DNA of 64,000 bases from Brachybacterium sp. FME24. GTDB lineage: Bacteria; Actinomycetota; Actinomycetes; Actinomycetales; Dermabacteraceae. The DNA is taken from positions 1 to 64,000 of the forward strand of contig NZ_JABUXV010000006.1 in the NCBI RefSeq assembly GCF_014897705.1. The letters run 5' to 3'. Under the pieces are notes generated by a model. It was not told where the DNA came from and ran no database searches. It saw only the letters and a list, made by a program, of their open reading frames with translations. The translations under genes and the position numbers were made by a program. Shown here piece after piece: positions 24,857-33,368 of the stretch. Positions within the stretch are counted from its first letter, which is position 1. Every line of letters starts with the position of its first letter.

Positions 24857-25447
24857 TTGTCCGTTGCCACTCCGTCCGTCGACGTCGCCGTCCCGAAGCC
24901 CGGCGACGTGCTCGCCCACCCGGTCCATGGACCGGTGCGCATCGTCTCCACCTGCACTCGCACCGTCCGCGGGACCGAGCGGGCCTACGTCGACCTCGAG
25001 GTCATCGGCGACGAGATGCGGATCTCCGTGCCGGCCGATGGCAGGGATGTCATCGGGCTGCGCGCCGTGCTCGAGGAGAAGGAGATCGCCGAGCTCATCG
25101 AGCAGCTCTCCCAGCCGATCGCACCTCCGGCGAAGAAGGCCTCCTGGGCCCACCGGATCAAGTCCCTGACGATGCAGCTGCAGTCCGGCCGACTGACCGA
25201 TCGGATCGAGGTCATCCGCGGGATCCTGGGAGACTCCGGCGGAGCTCCGTCGAGCCTCGCGGAACGCAATCTGCTCAAGCAGGCCATCGCCCCGCTCGCG
25301 GCGGAGATCGCGATCGCCCGCACGATCTCCCGGGAGGATGCCGACGCACTGCTGCAGGACACCGCCGCCCGCGCGGTCGCAGAGGGCATCGCCAATCCTC
25401 CCGTCGAGGTCGATCCCGTCGAGGCCGCTCCGGCCGGCGCCGCCTGA
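24857..25447 (+). CDS. CarD-family transcription factor, second paralogue
   Basis: 196 residues. CarD/TRCF RNA-polymerase interaction domain ~12-70 (KPGDVLAHPVHGPVRIVST as the Tudor-like start, ISVPADGRDVIGLR) and a helical DNA-binding domain ~85-175 that keeps the Trp (KASWAHRIKSL) which in CarD wedges into the -10 upstream fork. Compared with the canonical carD at 39479 it is longer, with an Ala/Pro-rich end. TTG start, deduced from GAGGAGGT six bases upstream. CarD proteins stabilise open complexes of sigma-A promoters; a paralogue might replace it under some condition (inference). Confidence 0.82.
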   Translation: MSVATPSVDVAVPKPGDVLAHPVHGPVRIVSTCTRTVRGTERAYVDLEVIGDEMRISVPADGRDVIGLRAVLEEKEIAELIEQLSQPIAPPAKKASWAHRIKSLTMQLQSGRLTDRIEVIRGILGDSGGAPSSLAERNLLKQAIAPLAAEIAIARTISREDADALLQDTAARAVAEGIANPPVEVDPVEAAPAGAA

Positions 25448-25462
25448 GGCCACCTCGCGCGC

Positions 25463-25494
25463 CGCACGACCGCACGACCGCACGACCGCACGAC
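25463..25494. repeat. 8-bp tandem repeat CGCACGAC, four perfect copies
   Basis: Four head-to-tail copies of CGCACGAC sit 16 bases after the CarD-like stop and 13 before the convergent MFS stop. Noncoding simple repeat, probably variable in copy number. Confidence 0.9.
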
Positions 25495-25507
25495 GATCTG
25501 CCCTGCT

Positions 25508-26821
25508 TCATCCTCTCCGGGTCCCCCCGGAGGGCGTGACGCGGGGCAGAGCTCGTGCCAGCCACGCCCCGCCGGCGAGGCAGAGACCGCCGGTGACGGC
25601 GCCGGCCACGACGATCGGTGCCACCACGGTGATGCCGGTGACCATGAGCGGCGCCGCCAGACGGCCGGCGCCGAGCATGGTGTTCCACCAGGCCAGATAC
25701 CGGGTGCGACCGTGCACCGGGGACACGTCGATCCCCAGCGTCATGACGATCCCCGAGCCCAGACCATTGCCGAGCGCGATGAGCACGCTGGGCACCAACA
25801 GGGCGACCAGGGCGAGTGCAGGTCCCTGCCCGGCCAGGGTGGTCCCGAGGAGTGCGAGCAGGAGGAACCCGGCGCCCAACAGGAGGGCGCAGGGCACTGC
25901 GACGGCGACGCGCCCGTAGCGGTCCATGAGCGTCCCGGCCGGGATCACCAGCAGGATCTCCACAGCGGCGCTGACGCCGAACACGATCGAGACCCACACG
26001 GAATCCAGCCCCAGCGAAGCCCCCAGCAGCGGAACGATCACCGGCCGGTTCACGCGGGCCATCATCACCGGCGTGATCCCGACCCCCACCATCACCATCC
26101 GGCTCAGGACGGCGCGGTTCAGGCGGAGGCGGGCCTGGCTGCGAGGGATGCTCGCCCGGCGAGCACCGGCCGGGACCCTCCCTGTCTCCCCCGGCGGCAG
26201 GAAGAGGGCGATCATCGCGGTGCCCGCCGCGGCGGTGACCGCGAACAGGATGAACACTCCGGCCTCCGAGCCCAGCACCATGACCACGGCGCCGAGCAGC
26301 GGCCCGATCACCTGTCCGAGTCGGATCACCCCGCCGAATATCGTCATGCCGCGGGCGCGCATCGTCGGCGGGAGCGCCGTGCCGAGGTAGGCCTGCCTGC
26401 CCAGCTGCCACACCTGCGTGCTGGCGGCCATCACCAGCAGCAGCGCCACCAGCGTCACCTGATGGACGGGTTCAGGATCGCCCTCGAGCGCCGGGGCGAG
26501 CATCCAGTAGGCGACCACGTTCGCGATCACCAGCAGGCAGCCGGTGACCACGAGGGAGAGCCGGGCCCCGAAGCGGGAGATGACGCGCCCCGCGGGAATC
26601 GGCCCCACGAATGACGCGAGGCCGAAGATCATGGTCAGTGCCGCGGACTGGGGCACGGTGAACCCGAGATCGAGCGCGAGCAGCGGGATCACCGGCATCA
26701 GGGCGGCGAGACCGGAGAACTCCAGCAGGCTCGGGGCGTAGACGGACGGCGTCAGGGACCACAGGACCTGCTTCGGGGTGCGCGACCCCCCGCTCGGGGA
26801 AGGCGGCGCAGGGGTGGTCAC
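25508..26821 (-). CDS. major facilitator superfamily transporter
   Basis: 437 residues, 12 predicted membrane helices in two halves. MFS signs: the loop 2-3 motif around FVGPIPAGRVISRFGARL, the charged central loop with TGRVPAGARRASIPRSQARLR, and the repeat of the motif in the second half, PAGTLMDRYGRVAVAVPCAL. Of drug/H+ antiporter-like type; substrate unknown. GTG start at 26821, with no SD; AAGACT ends six bases before it, a near match to the -10 boxes of leaderless genes here. Convergent with the CarD paralogue. Confidence 0.88.
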   Translation of the reverse strand: MTTPAPPSPSGGSRTPKQVLWSLTPSVYAPSLLEFSGLAALMPVIPLLALDLGFTVPQSAALTMIFGLASFVGPIPAGRVISRFGARLSLVVTGCLLVIANVVAYWMLAPALEGDPEPVHQVTLVALLLVMAASTQVWQLGRQAYLGTALPPTMRARGMTIFGGVIRLGQVIGPLLGAVVMVLGSEAGVFILFAVTAAAGTAMIALFLPPGETGRVPAGARRASIPRSQARLRLNRAVLSRMVMVGVGITPVMMARVNRPVIVPLLGASLGLDSVWVSIVFGVSAAVEILLVIPAGTLMDRYGRVAVAVPCALLLGAGFLLLALLGTTLAGQGPALALVALLVPSVLIALGNGLGSGIVMTLGIDVSPVHGRTRYLAWWNTMLGAGRLAAPLMVTGITVVAPIVVAGAVTGGLCLAGGAWLARALPRVTPSGGTRRG

Positions 26822-26891
26822 TGCGGGAGTCTTTCACCGGGTAGTGAGCCTGGGCAAACACTTCCAGCGGGCGGACGCGTTCGCCCCGTGC

Positions 26892-27548
26892 TCAGCCGCC
26901 CAAGATGCTCGTCGTCGCCTTCTCGCCCTGACGTGCGGTGGCCTCGTCGACCCCGGCGGCGACGGCCTGGGCTGCCCAGCGCACCGACCAGGCGCGCACG
27001 TGCTGCGCACCCTCCTGCGTGGCGAGCCAGCCGCTCGTCGGCACCGGGACGTCTCGCAGGCAGCTCGCCCGCCAGCCGTCGGTCGCCGCGGCGAGCGCGA
27101 GCAGGGCGATCTCCCAGTCGATCGCCCCGAGACCGGGGCCGGCGCGGTCGAACTCCTCCCGCTCGATCAGCGTGGTGTGTCGTAGGCGCAGTTCCGTGGT
27201 GCCGTCATCCTCCGGGTCCAGACGGATCAGCAACGGATCAGCGCGGCCGTGGCGATCCCAGGTCAGGGCGATCTTATGGGGCGCCTCCACCTGGAGCACA
27301 CGGCCACTGGCCCCCTGGGGCGCCTCGAAGAGACCGCCCTCGCGCAGGTCGCCGGAGACCGGACCGAACCACCCTGCGAGCTGCGCGGGGCGCGTCAGCA
27401 ACGGCCAGAGCTGGGCAGGAGAACGGGTGATATTGGTCGTGAGGGTCAGCACTGCGCGCACCTGGGTGCGTCCTTCGTGGAACTGCTCATCGATCTCGAG
27501 CTCGCGTCGCACCGCGTCGACCACGGGCAGCGACTCCGTGACAGCCAT
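26892..27548 (-). CDS. SRPBCC (AHSA1-like) family protein
   Basis: 218 residues. SRPBCC fold with ITRSPAQLWPLLTRPAQLAG at the start, FGPVSGDLREGGLF, LQVEAPHKIALTW, and IDWEIALLALAAATDGWRA as the closing helix, the pattern of AHSA1/START-like proteins. A C-terminal helical addition (~165-218) carries further conserved Trp. Ligand unknown. ATG at 27548 with GAGGAGA five bases upstream. Divergent from the HAD/GH65 operon, 166 bases apart. Confidence 0.8.
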   Translation of the reverse strand: MAVTESLPVVDAVRRELEIDEQFHEGRTQVRAVLTLTTNITRSPAQLWPLLTRPAQLAGWFGPVSGDLREGGLFEAPQGASGRVLQVEAPHKIALTWDRHGRADPLLIRLDPEDDGTTELRLRHTTLIEREEFDRAGPGLGAIDWEIALLALAAATDGWRASCLRDVPVPTSGWLATQEGAQHVRAWSVRWAAQAVAAGVDEATARQGEKATTSILGG

Positions 27549-27701
27549 CTTCTCCTCGGCAGGGTCGAAACCGCTCCGCACCGGCGCCTCTGCGCGGGGA
27601 CGGACCTTCGAAGGGTAGCGGACCCGCGCACGGCGCGCCACGACGCCGGCCACCGCTGTGAGCGAACGCCCGCAGCAGCCCGTCCCGAGGGGACCGGCCC
27701 G

Positions 27702-27707
27702 TAGCAT
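27702..27707 (+). promoter_or_regulatory. -10 TAGCAT, leaderless start of the HAD/GH65 operon
   Basis: TAGCAT followed by seven bases (GATCCGC) and the GTG at 27715. The ATG at 27706 lies inside the box, which argues against it being the start. Confidence 0.6.
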
Positions 27708-27714
27708 GATCCGC

Positions 27715-28452
27715 GTGACTGACGAGGCAGCTTTCCGACCACACGATCTCACCGCGCATCTCTTCGACCTCGACGGCGTGATCACGCCGACGGCCGAGGC
27801 CCATATGCGGGCCTGGTCCCGCATGTTCAGCGAGTTCCTCGCACAGCGCGGGGTGCAGGAGCCGTACACCGACGAGGACTACTTCGCCCACGTCGACGGC
27901 CGCCCCCGCTACGACGGGGTGCGCACCTTCCTCACCTCGCGCGATCTCGAGCTGCCAGAGGGCGCCGAGGAGGACCCCGGCGACCAGCCCGTGGGCGAGG
28001 AGACCGTGCGCGGGCTCGGAAACCGCAAGAACGACCTGGTCCTCGCCCTGATCCGGGACGAGGGCGTCACCCCCTATCCCGGATCCATCGCCTATCTCGA
28101 CGCTCTGCCCGAGCAGGCTCGACTCGCGATCGTCTCCTCCTCGCGCAACGCGGAGGAGGTGCTGCGCGGCGCGGGCCTCCTGGACCGCTTCGAGCACATC
28201 GTCGACGGGAACGTCGCCGCCCGCGAGGGCCTGCCCGGCAAGCCCGCACCGGACACCTTCGTGCACGCCGCTCGCCTTCTGGGCGTCGATCCCGCCGATG
28301 CTGTCGTCTACGAGGACGCGGTCTCCGGTGTGGCCGCCGGCGCCGAGGGGTCCTTCGGTGCCGTGATCGGCGTCGACCGGGGTGCCGGGGCCGCAGAACT
28401 GACCGCGGCCGGAGCCACTCTCGTCGTGAAGGATCTGGAGGAGATCGCGTGA
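27715..28452 (+). CDS. HAD-family beta-phosphoglucomutase-like phosphatase/mutase
   Basis: About 245 residues. HAD motif I LFDLDGVITPT, cap domain with RAWSRMFSEFL and the DYFAHVDGRPRYDGV loop, motif II VSSSRN, motif III Lys in GKPAPDTF, motif IV VYEDAVSG. Beta-phosphoglucomutases convert beta-glucose 1-phosphate to glucose 6-phosphate. The next gene, overlapping by GTGA, encodes a GH65 phosphorylase that would release beta-glucose 1-phosphate, so the pairing supports this role. GTG 27715 is chosen on promoter spacing; ATG 27706 would add three residues. Confidence 0.88.
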   Translation: MTDEAAFRPHDLTAHLFDLDGVITPTAEAHMRAWSRMFSEFLAQRGVQEPYTDEDYFAHVDGRPRYDGVRTFLTSRDLELPEGAEEDPGDQPVGEETVRGLGNRKNDLVLALIRDEGVTPYPGSIAYLDALPEQARLAIVSSSRNAEEVLRGAGLLDRFEHIVDGNVAAREGLPGKPAPDTFVHAARLLGVDPADAVVYEDAVSGVAAGAEGSFGAVIGVDRGAGAAELTAAGATLVVKDLEEIA

Positions 28453-30995
28453 GCCGTCTGCGTTCGGTGCCCTCTGATCCCGTCGACCGGACCCACCTGC
28501 CCGTGGACGAATGGAGACTCGTCGAGTCCCGCCCGGGAGGGGACCTCGGGCATCTGGAGACCCTATTCACCACCGCCAACGGCTACCTCGGGATGCGCGG
28601 GACCCCCTCGGAGGGACGTGACGTGGAGAGCCACGGCACCTTCCTCAACGGCTTCCACGAGACCTGGAGCATCAACCACGCCGAGTCCGCCTTCGGGTTC
28701 GCCCGGACCGGGCAGACCATGATCTCGGTGCCGGACTCCTCCGTGATGAAGCTGTACGTGGATGACGAACCGCTGCTGCTGTCCATCGCAGACCTCCCCG
28801 AGTACGAGCGCTGGATCGACTTCCGGGAAGGCGTGCTGCACCGTGAGCTGATCTGGCGCACTCCCTCCGGGAAGCGGGTGAAGGTCGCCACCAGTCGCAT
28901 GGTCTCCTTCACCCAGCGGCACCTCGCCCTGATGACCCTTCAGGTCACGATGCTCGATGGCGCCGCACCGGTCGCCGTGTCCTCGCAGATCATCAATCGC
29001 CAGGACATCGCGGACGACTACGGCAAGGGGGTCGATGGCGGACCGGTCACCGAGAAGGACGACCCGCGCCGGACCACGGACTTCACCCACCGGGTGCTGG
29101 AGCCGCAGCAGGACTGGCACAGCGAGCGGCGCATGCTGCTGGGCTACCGCGTGGCCACCTCGGGCATGACCCTCGCCGTCGGCGCGGACCACACCATCGA
29201 GTCCGACGTCGAGGTCGAGCAGTTGGTGGACACCAGCGCGGATCGCGGCCGTCAAGTGGTCCGTGCCGATCTGGGCGAAGGCAACACCCTGACCGTGCGC
29301 AAGGCGGTCGCCTACCACTCGTCCCGCTCGGTCCCCCACCGCGAGCTGTTCGACCGCTGCCGGCGCACGCTGGACCGCGTGCGGGCCGACGGGTTCGCGC
29401 CGCAGTACCAGGACCAGCGGGACTATCTCGCCGACTTCTGGGAGCGTTCGGACGTGGAGGTGCCCGGCCGACCCGTCGAGCAGCAGGCCACCCGCTGGTG
29501 CCTGTTCCAGTTGGCGCAGGCCGCGGCCCGTTCCGATCAATGGGGCATCCCCGCCAAGGGCGTCACGGGATCCGGCTACGAGGGTCACTACTTCTGGGAC
29601 ACCGAGGTGTACGTCGTCCCGTTCCTGACGTTCACCGAACCTCGCTGGGCGCGCAACGCCCTCCGATTCCGCAGCAATCTGCTGCCCAAGGCCCGCGAGC
29701 GGGCCCGTGAGCTCAACCAGCGCGGAGCCCTGTTCCCCTGGCGCACCATCAACGGCGACGAAGCGTCTGCCTACTACGCGGCCGGCACGGCGCAGTACCA
29801 CATCAATGCGGACGTGGCCTACGCGTTCTCGCAGTACGTGGACGTCACCGGCGATGTCGACTTCCAGCATCGGGACGGGGTGCGGGTGCTGGTCGAGACG
29901 GCACGCATGTGGGCCGACCTCGGCTTCTGGCGACGCACCGCCGACGGCGACGCGAGCTTCCACATCAACGGCGTGACCGGCCCCGATGAGTACACCACCG
30001 TGGTCAACAACAACATGTTCACCAATGTCATGGCCCGCCACAATCTGCGTCGCGCCGCCCGCGCCGTGCGCGAGCTGCGCGACGCCGACGACGCCGCGTA
30101 CGAGACGCTGCGGGGCGATCTGGGCCTCGACGAGCTGGAGCTCGAGCAATGGGAGGCCTGCGCCGATGGCATGTTCGTCGCCAAGGACGACTCCCTCGGC
30201 ATCCACCTGCAGGAGGATCGTTTCCTCGAGCGCGAGGTCTGGGATCTTTCCAGCACCCCGCCCGAGGCGTTCCCGCTGCTGCTGAACTTCCATCCCCTGG
30301 TGATCTATCGCTTCCAGGTGCTCAAGCAGGCCGATGTGGTGCTCGCCCTGTTCCTGCGCGGCAGCGAATTCACCGCCGAGGAGAAGCGCGCCGATTTCGA
30401 GTACTACGACCCGATCACCACCGGGGACTCCTCGTTGTCCGCCGTGGTGCAGTCGATCATGGCCGCTGAAGTGGGCCATCAGAAGGCTGCCCTCGACTAC
30501 TTCCGTGACGGGCTGTTCGTGGACCTCGGAAACCTTCACGGCAACACAGCCGATGGCGCTCACATCGCCTCCGCGGGTGGCGTGTGGAACGCCCTGGTGC
30601 ACGGTTTCGGCGGCATGCGTCAGGACGAGGGTCACCTCAGCTTCGATCCGCGCCTGCCGGCGGACTGGCCGGAACTGCGATTCCCCCTCACCGTGCGCGG
30701 GTCCCGTTTCCGCGTCCGCGTCCTGCGCGAGGAGATCTCCTTCACCCTCGAATCGGGCTCCGAGATCGACGTCACGGTGCGCGGGGTGCGCGTGCGTGTC
30801 ACCACGGCGGGCACCTCCGTCCCGCTCGTCGATCAGGGTCCGCTCCTCGATGACTCCGTGCTGGCCTCCCCCGTCGGCCTGGGCGACCGCCGTGCGGACG
30901 GGTCGATCATGACCTCCTACGTACCCCAGGATCCCGAGGACCCGTGGCAGTACCCGGTCGCGACAGATCCTGACGACATCATCGAGGCGGGCTGA
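28449..30995 (+). CDS. glycoside hydrolase family 65 disaccharide phosphorylase
   Basis: 848 residues, full length for GH65. Inverting phosphorolysis of an alpha-disaccharide (maltose, trehalose, kojibiose or similar) to beta-glucose 1-phosphate and a sugar. N-terminal beta-sandwich ~10-290 (LETLFTTANGYLGMRGT), linker, (alpha/alpha)6 barrel ~330-720 with the catalytic acid Glu in INGVTGPDEYTTVVNNN (~513) and phosphate-binding residues near GNLHGNTADGAHIAS, small C-terminal beta domain. GTG start overlaps the HAD gene stop. Substrate within the family cannot be fixed from the sequence. Confidence 0.93.
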   Translation: MSRLRSVPSDPVDRTHLPVDEWRLVESRPGGDLGHLETLFTTANGYLGMRGTPSEGRDVESHGTFLNGFHETWSINHAESAFGFARTGQTMISVPDSSVMKLYVDDEPLLLSIADLPEYERWIDFREGVLHRELIWRTPSGKRVKVATSRMVSFTQRHLALMTLQVTMLDGAAPVAVSSQIINRQDIADDYGKGVDGGPVTEKDDPRRTTDFTHRVLEPQQDWHSERRMLLGYRVATSGMTLAVGADHTIESDVEVEQLVDTSADRGRQVVRADLGEGNTLTVRKAVAYHSSRSVPHRELFDRCRRTLDRVRADGFAPQYQDQRDYLADFWERSDVEVPGRPVEQQATRWCLFQLAQAAARSDQWGIPAKGVTGSGYEGHYFWDTEVYVVPFLTFTEPRWARNALRFRSNLLPKARERARELNQRGALFPWRTINGDEASAYYAAGTAQYHINADVAYAFSQYVDVTGDVDFQHRDGVRVLVETARMWADLGFWRRTADGDASFHINGVTGPDEYTTVVNNNMFTNVMARHNLRRAARAVRELRDADDAAYETLRGDLGLDELELEQWEACADGMFVAKDDSLGIHLQEDRFLEREVWDLSSTPPEAFPLLLNFHPLVIYRFQVLKQADVVLALFLRGSEFTAEEKRADFEYYDPITTGDSSLSAVVQSIMAAEVGHQKAALDYFRDGLFVDLGNLHGNTADGAHIASAGGVWNALVHGFGGMRQDEGHLSFDPRLPADWPELRFPLTVRGSRFRVRVLREEISFTLESGSEIDVTVRGVRVRVTTAGTSVPLVDQGPLLDDSVLASPVGLGDRRADGSIMTSYVPQDPEDPWQYPVATDPDDIIEAG

Positions 30996-31083
30996 TAGCG
31001 GCTGAGCCGGCTTCGGTGGCATAGGCTCCAGCCGCGCCCCTCGGGCGCTCCCCGTCCACTTCAGCCCGGAGCATGAGCACACG

Positions 31084-32268
31084 GTGACCGCATCCCGCCC
31101 CCGTCGACCCAGGCCCGTGGTCGAGTACGCCCGACCCCGGCTGAGCATCATGCATGTCCTGAACCGGGTGCGCATGCGCCTGCTGGACATCCAGGTGTGG
31201 GATGTGGCCGGCACGATGACGTTCTACACGCTGCTGTCGGTGTTCCCGGGAGCAGTCGCCGTGGTCTCGATGATGTCGCTGATCGGCATCGAGTACCAGA
31301 CTCTCGAGGCCCTGTCCGGGATGTTCACCGAGATCTTCCCTACCTTGGATCCCGGGCCGTTCCTCACCGCGATCCAGGCGGTCTCCTCCACCAGCGGCGG
31401 CCTGCTGGGCCTGGCACTGGGCACCGTCGGCTCGCTGCTGTCGGCCTCCAACGGCGTCGCCGCATTCCATCGGGCCCTGCACCGCGTGTACGACACCCGC
31501 GAGGGACGACCCTTCCTGTGGTTCCGGACCATCGTCTTCGGTGAGACGCTGCTGCTGGTCTCCGTCGTGCTCCTGGCCATCGGCATGATCATCATCGGCG
31601 GAGAAGCCTCGCAGCGCATCGGTGATTTCATCGGCATCCCCCGTTTCGCCTTCCTCGCCTGGAACCTCGTGAAATGGCCGATCATTCTGGTCATCCTGAT
31701 CATCGGGGTGTCCTTGGCCTATTTCCTCTTCCCCAACGTGCGCCTGCCGCGCTACCGCCTGATGAGCCTGGGCTCCACGGTGTCCGTGCTGGTGCTGTTC
31801 GGCGCCGCCCTCATCGCCGGGCAGCTGCTGGTCTATGCGACGCGCTTCGCGGAGGTGCTGACCGTTCTGAACGGCCTGATCGCGATCCTGCTGCTGCTGT
31901 GGCTGGCGAACATCGTGGTCGTCTCCGGCGCGGCCCTGGACGCCGAGTTCCTGCGGGCCCGGCAGATCGCGAGCGGTCTCGATGCGTGGGACCACATCGT
32001 GCTGGACTCCCATGCCACCCACACCATGGACTTCCTGGCCGCGGATGCCGCCGAGGCCGAGTCGATCGGCCGCGCCGTCGCGAAGGCCACGCGGACGGGC
32101 GCATCACTGCGCCGCGAGCGCGGTCCGTGGATCGTGGAGGCCCGCAATCTGCTGGCCGTGAACCCGCCGGCGCGCCACCCCGTCACGAGTGGCCCCAGCA
32201 ATCCCCATGAATCCAACGAGCCCCATGAACCCAGGGATCACTCGAAGACAGGAGACCCCACCGCATGA
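31084..32268 (+). CDS. YihY/virulence factor BrkB family membrane protein
   Basis: 394 residues with six predicted membrane helices. The family start DVAGTMTFYTLLSVFPGAVA (~40-60) and the NGVAAFHRALHRVYDTRE loop (YihY signature) are clear, as is a later helix VLNGLIAILLLLWLANIVVV. Function of the family is unsettled. The C-terminal ~90 residues are a hydrophilic tail ending in an Asn/His/Glu/Pro-rich repeat. GTG start at 31084; a TAGGCT box at 31022-31027 could be its -10. Overlaps the deformylase start by four bases. Confidence 0.85.
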   Translation: MTASRPRRPRPVVEYARPRLSIMHVLNRVRMRLLDIQVWDVAGTMTFYTLLSVFPGAVAVVSMMSLIGIEYQTLEALSGMFTEIFPTLDPGPFLTAIQAVSSTSGGLLGLALGTVGSLLSASNGVAAFHRALHRVYDTREGRPFLWFRTIVFGETLLLVSVVLLAIGMIIIGGEASQRIGDFIGIPRFAFLAWNLVKWPIILVILIIGVSLAYFLFPNVRLPRYRLMSLGSTVSVLVLFGAALIAGQLLVYATRFAEVLTVLNGLIAILLLLWLANIVVVSGAALDAEFLRARQIASGLDAWDHIVLDSHATHTMDFLAADAAEAESIGRAVAKATRTGASLRRERGPWIVEARNLLAVNPPARHPVTSGPSNPHESNEPHEPRDHSKTGDPTA

Positions 32269-32831
32269 GCGTCCGCCCGATCACGATCGTCGGCCACCGC
32301 GCTCTCGCGCAGCGCACCCGCCGGGTCCGCGAGGTCACCGATGACATCCGCACCCTGGTAGCAGACATGTTCGAGACCAACGAGGCCGCTCACGGCGCGG
32401 GACTCGCCGCCCCGCAGGTCGGCTCGCGCTGGCGCCTGTTCGTCTACTCGTGCGCCGATGCGAGCGGCACCATGCAGCGCGGAGTGGTCCTGAACCCCCG
32501 GCTCGAGCGTTTCGGGGGCATCGCCCTGGACGAGGAGACGCTCGAGGGCTGCCTCTCGGTCCCCGGCGAGGGCTTCCCGGCCGCTCGGCACCGGGGCGCG
32601 CGAGTCACCGGCACCGACCTCGAGGGCCAGGAGGTCACCGTGCAGGACGAGGGCGGCGTGCTGGCCCGCGCTCTGCAGCATGAGGTCGACCACCTCGACG
32701 GCACCCTGTACCTCGACCGCCTCACTCCTGCCCGCAAGCGCGAGGCGCTCGACGCGGTCACCGAGCGCGGCTGGCGCGCCGTGGGGATCCTCACCTGGGA
32801 CCCTCTGGAGCTCGAGGCCGCCGACGTCTGA
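32265..32831 (+). CDS. def: peptide deformylase
   Basis: 188 residues. Removes the N-formyl group from new proteins. The three family motifs are present: GAGLAAPQVGS (~48), EGCLSVPG with the metal Cys (~101), and HEVDHLDG with two metal His and the catalytic Glu (~144). Terminal residues beyond ~165 are an additional short helix. ATGA overlap with the YihY gene, so co-transcribed. Confidence 0.96.
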   Translation: MSVRPITIVGHRALAQRTRRVREVTDDIRTLVADMFETNEAAHGAGLAAPQVGSRWRLFVYSCADASGTMQRGVVLNPRLERFGGIALDEETLEGCLSVPGEGFPAARHRGARVTGTDLEGQEVTVQDEGGVLARALQHEVDHLDGTLYLDRLTPARKREALDAVTERGWRAVGILTWDPLELEAADV

Positions 32832-32930
32832 CCTGAGGCCGACGACCACTCTCGACACGTCGGCGCCGGCGATCGTCGTCCGGAGGGTCACAGCGGCCCG
32901 TCATGCCTCAGCACCCTCAGCAAGGCTGGG

Positions 32931-32936
32931 TATCCT
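32931..32936 (+). promoter_or_regulatory. -10 TATCCT, leaderless start of the Rieske/trmB operon
   Basis: TATCCT followed by six G and the ATG at 32943. Transcription would begin at the start codon. Confidence 0.6.
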
Positions 32937-32942
32937 GGGGGG

Positions 32943-33368
32943 ATGGAACGCCCGTGCCTCTCCCGTCGTCATGCCCTCCTGCTGCCCGCCTCTGCCGCGG
33001 GGGTCGGCGCTCTGGCCGCCTGCGCACCCGAGGACGAGGGCTTCGGCACCGCGGAACCGGTCCGTGCCGACGACGGCGCGATCCCCCTGGACGAGATCCC
33101 GGAGAATGCCAGCACGCTGGTCAACTTCGGCGGCGAGCAGCCCTTCGTGCTGCTGGTCCGTGGCACCGGCGACGAGATCGCCGCCTACTCCGGCTACTGC
33201 ACCCACAATGGGTGTGCTCTGCGCCAGGAGACCGCCGAGCTCGAGTGCCCGTGCCATGGTTCCAAGTTCGACGCCGCCAGCGGCGAGGTGCTGGTCGGTC
33301 CTGCGACCCGGCATCTGCCCGAGGTGGACGTGGTGGTCACCGAGGGGCTCCTCCGCCGTGCGAGCTGA
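32943..33368 (+). CDS. Rieske [2Fe-2S] lipoprotein
   Basis: 141 residues. Tat-like N-terminus (SRRHALLLPASAAG) with lipobox LAAC at ~24-27, so probably a Tat-exported lipoprotein. Rieske domain ~45-137 with both cluster motifs: CTHNGC (Cys, His) and CPCHGSKFD (Cys, His), giving the two Cys/two His ligand set. Small stand-alone Rieske proteins of this type are common in actinobacteria and their redox partner is unknown. Overlaps trmB by 11 bases. Confidence 0.9.
   Translation: MERPCLSRRHALLLPASAAGVGALAACAPEDEGFGTAEPVRADDGAIPLDEIPENASTLVNFGGEQPFVLLVRGTGDEIAAYSGYCTHNGCALRQETAELECPCHGSKFDAASGEVLVGPATRHLPEVDVVVTEGLLRRAS

Noticed and set aside
28563..31214. 883-codon minus-strand open frame opposite the GH65 gene
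   Set aside because: Antisense shadow of a high-GC gene; the plus-strand protein has full GH65 motifs and the antisense reading shows none.
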